Below are positions 59,701 through 64,000 of a DNA stretch of 64,000 nt, one piece after another; position 1 is the stretch's first letter, and every line of letters begins with the position of its first letter. A program made the position numbers and the translations under genes. The notes under the pieces are model-generated. The model was given only the letters and a program-made list of their open reading frames with translations. It did not search any database and was not told where the DNA came from. Source of the DNA: Agrostemma githago (Eukaryota > Streptophyta > Magnoliopsida > Caryophyllales > Caryophyllaceae); the NCBI GenBank assembly GCA_958450325.1, contig OY288243.1, positions 65,146,606 to 65,210,605 of the forward strand. Reading direction: 5' to 3'.

Positions 59701-60565
59701 CGTGCACACTGATGAATCCTCAACAGCCAATGGTGCAGGCGCAGGCGTCGTATTAACGAGCCCCGAGGGAGTGGATTTTGAGCATGCGCTCAGGTTCACC
59801 TTCCCGGCGTCAAACAACGAGGCGGAATATGAGGCTGTAATCACAGGGATAAAACTGGCTAAAGCTGCAGGGGCATAGCGAGTTACGCTAGCTACCGATT
59901 CTCAGCTCATTGCCAATCAAATTAACGGAGAATATGAGGCCAGAGATCAGACCATGGCCACATACCTTGAGAAAGTAAAACAGGAGTTGTCGGGCCTGAA
60001 ATCCTATGGAATCCAGCAAATACCTCGATCGCAGAACAACCGAGCCGACGCTCTGTCAAAGCTGGCCAGCTCCAGCCTACAGGACATACGGAGGTCGGTG
60101 TGGGTTGATGTTTTGCATGAAAAATCTACCAGCGCCTGTCAGGCGATTAGCACCGTCGAGGAAGGGCCGGAAAGTTGGATGACCCCCTTCATCCAGTTCA
60201 AAAAGCATGGTATCCTGCCATCAGACACGGCGCAAAAGAAAAAGATACAGGCCAAAGCAGCCTGGTTCATAATCATTGGTGAAGAACTCTACAAGAAATC
60301 TTTCACTTACCCCCTGCTAAAATGCCTGGGGGCAGACCAGGCTGCCAAAGTCCTAGAGGACATCCACTCAGGAATCTGTGGACATCACATCGGAGGAAGA
60401 TCGCTGGCCCACAAGGCCCTAAGGGCAGGCTACTACTGGCCTACGATGCTAGCAGATGCCAGAAGCCTGACCCAGAAGTGCAGAAAGTGTCAACTCTTCG
60501 CCCCATCAATCCATGTCCCGGCCCAGGAACTCAGGCCAATCCTATCCCCCATCCCCTTCGCTTAA
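59701..60565 (+). pseudogene. Element E second RNase H and integrase finger
   Basis: HTDESSTANGAGAGVVL and NNEAEYEAVITGI precede TAG at 59876-59878 (GAG in D). The frame continues with LATDSQLIANQ and NNRADALSKLAS, then the integrase HHCC finger (GHHIGGRSLAHKA ... CRKCQLF). TAA at 60563-60565 follows IPFA (Gln in D). Confidence 0.9.
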
Positions 60566-61412
60566 TGGGGGATGGACATACTAGGACCTTTCACGGTGGC
60601 CACTGGGGGCAGGAAGTTCTTGATTGTGGCTATAGACTACTTCACCAAAGGGATAGAAGCTGAAGCAGTGCCCAACATTACCGAGCCGGCGGTCAGAAAA
60701 GTGATATGGCGGAATATTATCACTAGATTCGGCCTGCCAAAAATGTTGGTATTTGATCATGGCAGGAAATTTGACAATGATCCCCTGAGAATCTGGCTAG
60801 AAAGCCACAACATCGCAGTTGCCTACTCGGCCGTCTGTCATCTTCAAACCAACGGACAGGCAGAGGCAGCCAACAAGCAAATCTTAAATGGCCTTAAGAA
60901 AATGGTAGATGACCTCAAGGGTAGATGGGCTGACGAGCTTCCCACCATACTCTGGTCAATCCGGACCACTCGAAAGGAATCTACAGGCCAGACCCCGTTC
61001 GGTCTAGTATATGGAGCAGAGGCTCTGTTACCAATTGAGGCAAGGATCCCATCTCTGCGCTCCCTGCAATACGACCGGACTGAGAATGAAGCTGCAATGG
61101 TTGAGACCTTAGATCTGGTCAATGAGATAAGGGAGGAGGCCAGTACCAACATCGTTGCCTACCAGCAACGAATGAGGAAAGCCTTCAACAGCAGAGTGCG
61201 CCAGAGAAATTTCCAGATGAGTAATCTGGTTCTCAGAAAAAACGCAGGCTGTTGGAAAGTCAAGGGAGCACGGAAAACTAAGTGCCAACTGGGAAGGTCC
61301 ATACCAAGTGACTCAAATCCTGGGACCAGGCACATATAAAATCGCCAATCTTGAAGGACAAGAATTGCATGCTCACTGGAATGCGGACACCTTGACTAAA
61401 TATTATGTCTGA
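60566..61412 (+). pseudogene. pol: Element E integrase catalytic core and C-terminus
   Basis: GMDILGPF, VFDHGRKFDN and GQAEAANK give the D-D-E core. An extra A in the run near 61233-61240 shifts the frame after NLVLRK. The proper C-terminus is in the next frame (GPYQVTQILG, HWNADTLTKYYV), ending with TGA at 61410-61412. No chromodomain follows. Confidence 0.9.
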
Positions 61413-61651
61413 ACTAGGTCTAAAGATAGTTTTTATTTTTGCTAAGAACAATGGCGGAGGACGGTCAAAGAATGTCGACGGCTCCGACCACCCTAATGTC
61501 AAAAGTTTCATAAATATATTAGAAAGCTTCAGATTTATACTCGTTGCCTGTTCAAACTTCCGCTTTCACACACAAACGAGCAGGGGGCAATAGGGGGAGG
61601 CCCCCCTGTTGCCAAAGTTAGGAAAAATGAACCCCCAACAAAAAATCTGAG
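61413..61651. other. Element E stretch between pol and repeats
   Basis: No gene. ACAAACGAGCAGGGGGCAAT near 61572 and the adjoining GGGGGAGGCCCCCC match element D (34940-34985) inverted. Confidence 0.6.
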
Positions 61652-62430
61652 TCTCCCTGCTTACCTCTGGGCAGGCAGGGGAAGGCCCCCTGGACTTTGA
61701 ACAGAAGCCAGGGACAGGCCGGATCAACAAGGACTGGGGGCAGGCCCCCAACCTTGTATAAAAAACGCAAAAGCCTCCCTGCTTGCCTCTGAGCAGGCAG
61801 GGGGCAGGCCCCCTGGACTTTGAACAAAAGCCAGGGACAGGCCAGATCAACAAGGACTGGGGGCAGGCCCCCCAACCTTGTATAAAAAACGCAAAAGCCT
61901 CCCTGCTTACCTCTGGGCAGGCAGGGGGCAGGCCCCCTGGACTTTGAACAAAAGCCAGGGACAGGCCGGATCAACAAGGACTGGGGGCAGGCCCCCCAAC
62001 CTTGTATAAAAAACGCAAAAGCCTCCCTGCTTACCTCTGGGCAGGCAGGGGGCAGGCCCCCTGGACTTTGAACAAAAGCCAGGGACAGGCCGGATCAACA
62101 AGGACTGGGGGCAGGCCCCCCAACCTTGTATAAAAAACGCAAAAGCCTCCCTGCTTACTTCTGGGCAGGTAGGGGGCAGGCCCCCTGGACTTTGAACAAA
62201 AGCCAGGGACAGGCCAGATCAACAAGGGCTGGGGGCAGGCCCCCCAACCTTGTATAAAAAACGCAAAGAGCCTCCCTGCTAACCTCCGGGCAGGCAGGGG
62301 GCAGGCCCCCTGGACTTTGAACCAAAGCCTGGGACAGATCGGATCAACAAAGACTGGGGGCAGGCCCCCCGACCTTGTATAAAAACGTTAAGGAACCTCC
62401 CTGCTTTCCTCTGGGCAGGCAGGGGGCAGG
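61652..62430 (+). repeat. 124-bp tandem repeats of element E, about 6 units, each with a TATA motif
   Basis: CCTTGTATAAAAA has its TATA at 61757, 61881, 62005, 62129, 62253 and 62378: spacings 124, 124, 124, 124, 125. Units also share CTCCCTGCTTACCTCTGGGC, CCCCCTGGACTTTGAAC and CAAGGACTGGGGGCAGG. The last unit decays. The array lies between pol and the antisense gene, as in D. Frames of up to 119 codons on the minus strand are repeat artefacts. Confidence 0.93.
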
Positions 62431-62674
62431 CTGTACATCAAACTCATACGAGAAACCGAACGAAAGCAGACAAAAACAAACAAAAAGGTCTGCATAAAAA
62501 GGAATAAAGTGGCAAGGGTACACAGGATAATAGTTTTCTAAAAAAGTGATTACAGTAAAACACGGCAGCCGGCCACCAAAAGGCTCGACGCGCAAAGAAA
62601 TAAAGAAGTCAAAGCATCAGCGTAGGCGCAGCGGGGGACGAACAAGAGCCCTCTGAGGAAGACTGCCCTCCATA
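62431..62674. other. Element E 3' flank of the antisense gene
   Basis: No gene seen. Probably the 3' untranslated region of the minus-strand accessory gene. Confidence 0.4.
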
Positions 62675-63921
62675 TTAAGCAGGGGGAGCATCTAGGCCAG
62701 AAGTAGCAGCCCCTTCAGCCAGCATGCGCATCTGGGCCTCATCCTTGGCGGCGTAAAGGGCCCGAAAAGCTTCTTCATCAAAGCCAGGGAACATCTCCCT
62801 GACAGCTTCCATGACCATTCCTAAGCAAGAATTAGCGCCATTCACAAAACCCGCCGACACGGCCGTTTCCACCTCTTGGATTATTTCATCCCTTTCTTTC
62901 TGCCACTCCTCAGTCTTCGTCGCTAGATCACCAAGAGCTGCCTGAAGATCTGAATTCGCCTTGGAAAGGCGCTCCCCTAGATCGACGACACTTTTCTTGG
63001 CATGATCCAGCTCAGCTAAAGCCTTCCTGGCCTGCTCCAGCTATGCGAAGGCCTGCTGAGCTCTTTTTGACTCCTCCTCCAGGAGGGACACCTCCCTGAC
63101 AGCCCTCTCATTCTGAGACTTCCAATGGATCGCCTGATTCCTGGCCTCTTCCAGCTTGATTTCTCTTTTCGCCAACTGATCCTTCAAACTGGCAATAAGA
63201 GCAACGTCCCTTTCGACTGCAGAAAGGCAGTCAGAGTTAGCCAGTTCCTCGTCACTCAGACGGTTAAGGGCCGCCAACTCTTCAGAAGCCTGGATGATTC
63301 TGGCGGTACGCTGAACGTACTGAGTCACCTGATGGGTGGCAGAATGGACGGTATTGAGGAGATGATCCGCCAAAAATGCCCCGGAAAGTAAGGCGGAAAC
63401 ATCTTGGTTATCGCCGGCGGTGTAATGGAATTCGGCGTTCTCCTCAGAAAATAGGGTACCAGGAACCCCCTGAGCGAAGCGTTTTGGTTCAGGCGTAGCA
63501 GTTTCCAAATCCACCACTTGGTCGGCATTCGGAGCCTCCCTGCTCCTCTTTCTAATCAGCCCTCTGGGAGTGCTTTCCTTAGTCTCTTTGGAGCCCGCAG
63601 CCCGCGGTCCCGAGGGAATCTGAACCCCTGTGGAAAGGCCCCCCTGCCTACCAACAGGTGAGGGAGTAGCCTCACAGGCAATCACCTTCTTCGCAACCGG
63701 GGAAGGGGTGGCTTCAGAAACCGCCGTTTTTGCAGGCGTTGATCTGGGAGGGGCAGGGAGCCTTGGTCTACTGAACGACAAACCCTTCAGGTGCTTCATT
63801 AAGTTCTTCTCACCTTTCTTGAAATCAGGGGGAAGAGAAGGGCGACTTTGGACGACGGTAAGAGTCTCGGTCAGACCCAGACGCCTCACCTCCCCTTTTC
63901 TCCAAATGAAGGTGGCAAGAT
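62675..63921 (-). pseudogene. Element E antisense accessory gene, main exon (coiled-coil protein), one stop
   Basis: Read from the acceptor at 63921: WRKGEVRRLGLTE, then FKKGEKNLM, a Pro/Ala linker with SEATPSPV repeated in variant form, a basic cluster (IRKRSREAP), EFHYTAGDN, ELAALNRLSDEEL, a long coiled coil (about 63290-62900), and the C-terminal block GANSCLGMVMEAVREMFP with FDEEAFRALYAAK. The only lesion is TAG at 63043-63041 (QAFA*LEQ). It aligns with the element D antisense frame from the acceptor to the C-terminus. The upstream exon should lie beyond 64000. Function unknown; the basic cluster suggests nuclear location, the heptads self-association. Confidence 0.82.
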
Positions 63922-64000
63922 CTGCAAGGCAAACAGACGAACAGTCAGGACACTTAAAAAGAAAATGGGTAAGGGAGAATCATCAACACTCCTGAACTAC
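63922..64000 (-). other. Probable intron end of the antisense gene in element E
   Basis: The minus strand reads pyrimidine-rich sequence ending TTGCCTTGCAG (63932-63922) directly before the conserved coding block. This is the counterpart of 32883-32888 in element D. Only the intron's last part is in the window. Confidence 0.6.

Larger units (their letters stand above)
54886..64000 (+). mobile_element. Element E: Tat-lineage retrotransposon with antisense gene, right end outside window
   Basis: Same family as D but on the plus strand: 5' LTR, PBS, gag, protease, RT, RNase H, second RNase H, integrase, 124-bp tandem repeats, then an accessory gene on the minus strand. The 3' LTR is beyond 64000. 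Gag proteins of D and E align over their full length with most residues identical. The coding region has three stops and two frameshifts, mostly at places where D is intact, so the two copies decayed separately. Confidence 0.93.

Noticed and set aside
61652..62430. Regular repeats resembling a CRISPR array
   Set aside because: The whole 124-bp unit is repeated with no unique spacers, in a plant retrotransposon.

Overview
The window is a repeat-dominated stretch of a plant nuclear genome, most probably a eudicot. The evidence is plant-type Ty3/gypsy elements of two lineages (Tekay/Del-like chromoviruses and dual-RNase-H Tat elements), a plant L1 LINE with a DUF4283/zinc-knuckle ORF1, a hAT-type MITE, and a small secreted cysteine-rich gene of the plant prolamin-like (ECA1 / DOWN-REGULATED IN DIF1 11-like) family. 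The species cannot be fixed from the sequence. A Caryophyllales plant is only a guess, prompted by Retand-like features of the LTR elements. No rRNA, tRNA or CRISPR locus was seen.

Layout. 1-24848 is a nest of three LTR elements. Element A (1-7819, + strand) is a non-coding, non-autonomous element whose two LTRs look identical. It sits inside the pol gene of Tekay-like element B (7820-13562, + strand, with chromodomain-like C-terminus). B sits in the 3' LTR of element C (13563-24848, - strand), another element without recognisable genes and with 3.46-kb LTRs. Inferred order of insertion is C, then B, then A.

24849-54885 is an AT-rich tandem array of about 2.15-kb units, each carrying one copy of the cysteine-rich gene. 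Seven copies are present. Only copy 1 (25483-25851) is open. Copies 2-7 each carry a different or shared disabling lesion: stop codons at codon 4 or 15, a 58-bp deletion, or 1-2 bp insertions. The array is broken by Tat element D (30912-41653, - strand) in unit 3, by a nearly full-length L1 LINE (44827-49827, - strand, 14-bp target duplication) in unit 5, and by Tat element E (54886 to beyond the window end, + strand) in unit 7. A 214-bp hAT MITE with 8-bp target duplication lies in unit 1.

How the parts work together. The cysteine-rich gene is the only host gene recognised; its relatives are secreted proteins of the female gametophyte. Elements D and E are two members of one Tat family. Between pol and the 3' LTR they carry a GC-rich tandem repeat array in which each unit has a TATA motif, followed by a gene on the opposite strand to gag-pol. 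The antisense protein is conserved between D and E, has a coiled coil, basic clusters and a conserved C-terminal block, and begins downstream of a splice acceptor kept in the same place and phase in both copies. This spliced antisense gene is the most noteworthy system in the window. The gag-pol genes of B, D, E and both LINE ORFs contain stops or frameshifts, so none of the autonomous elements here looks active. The gene-less element A looks like the most recent arrival.
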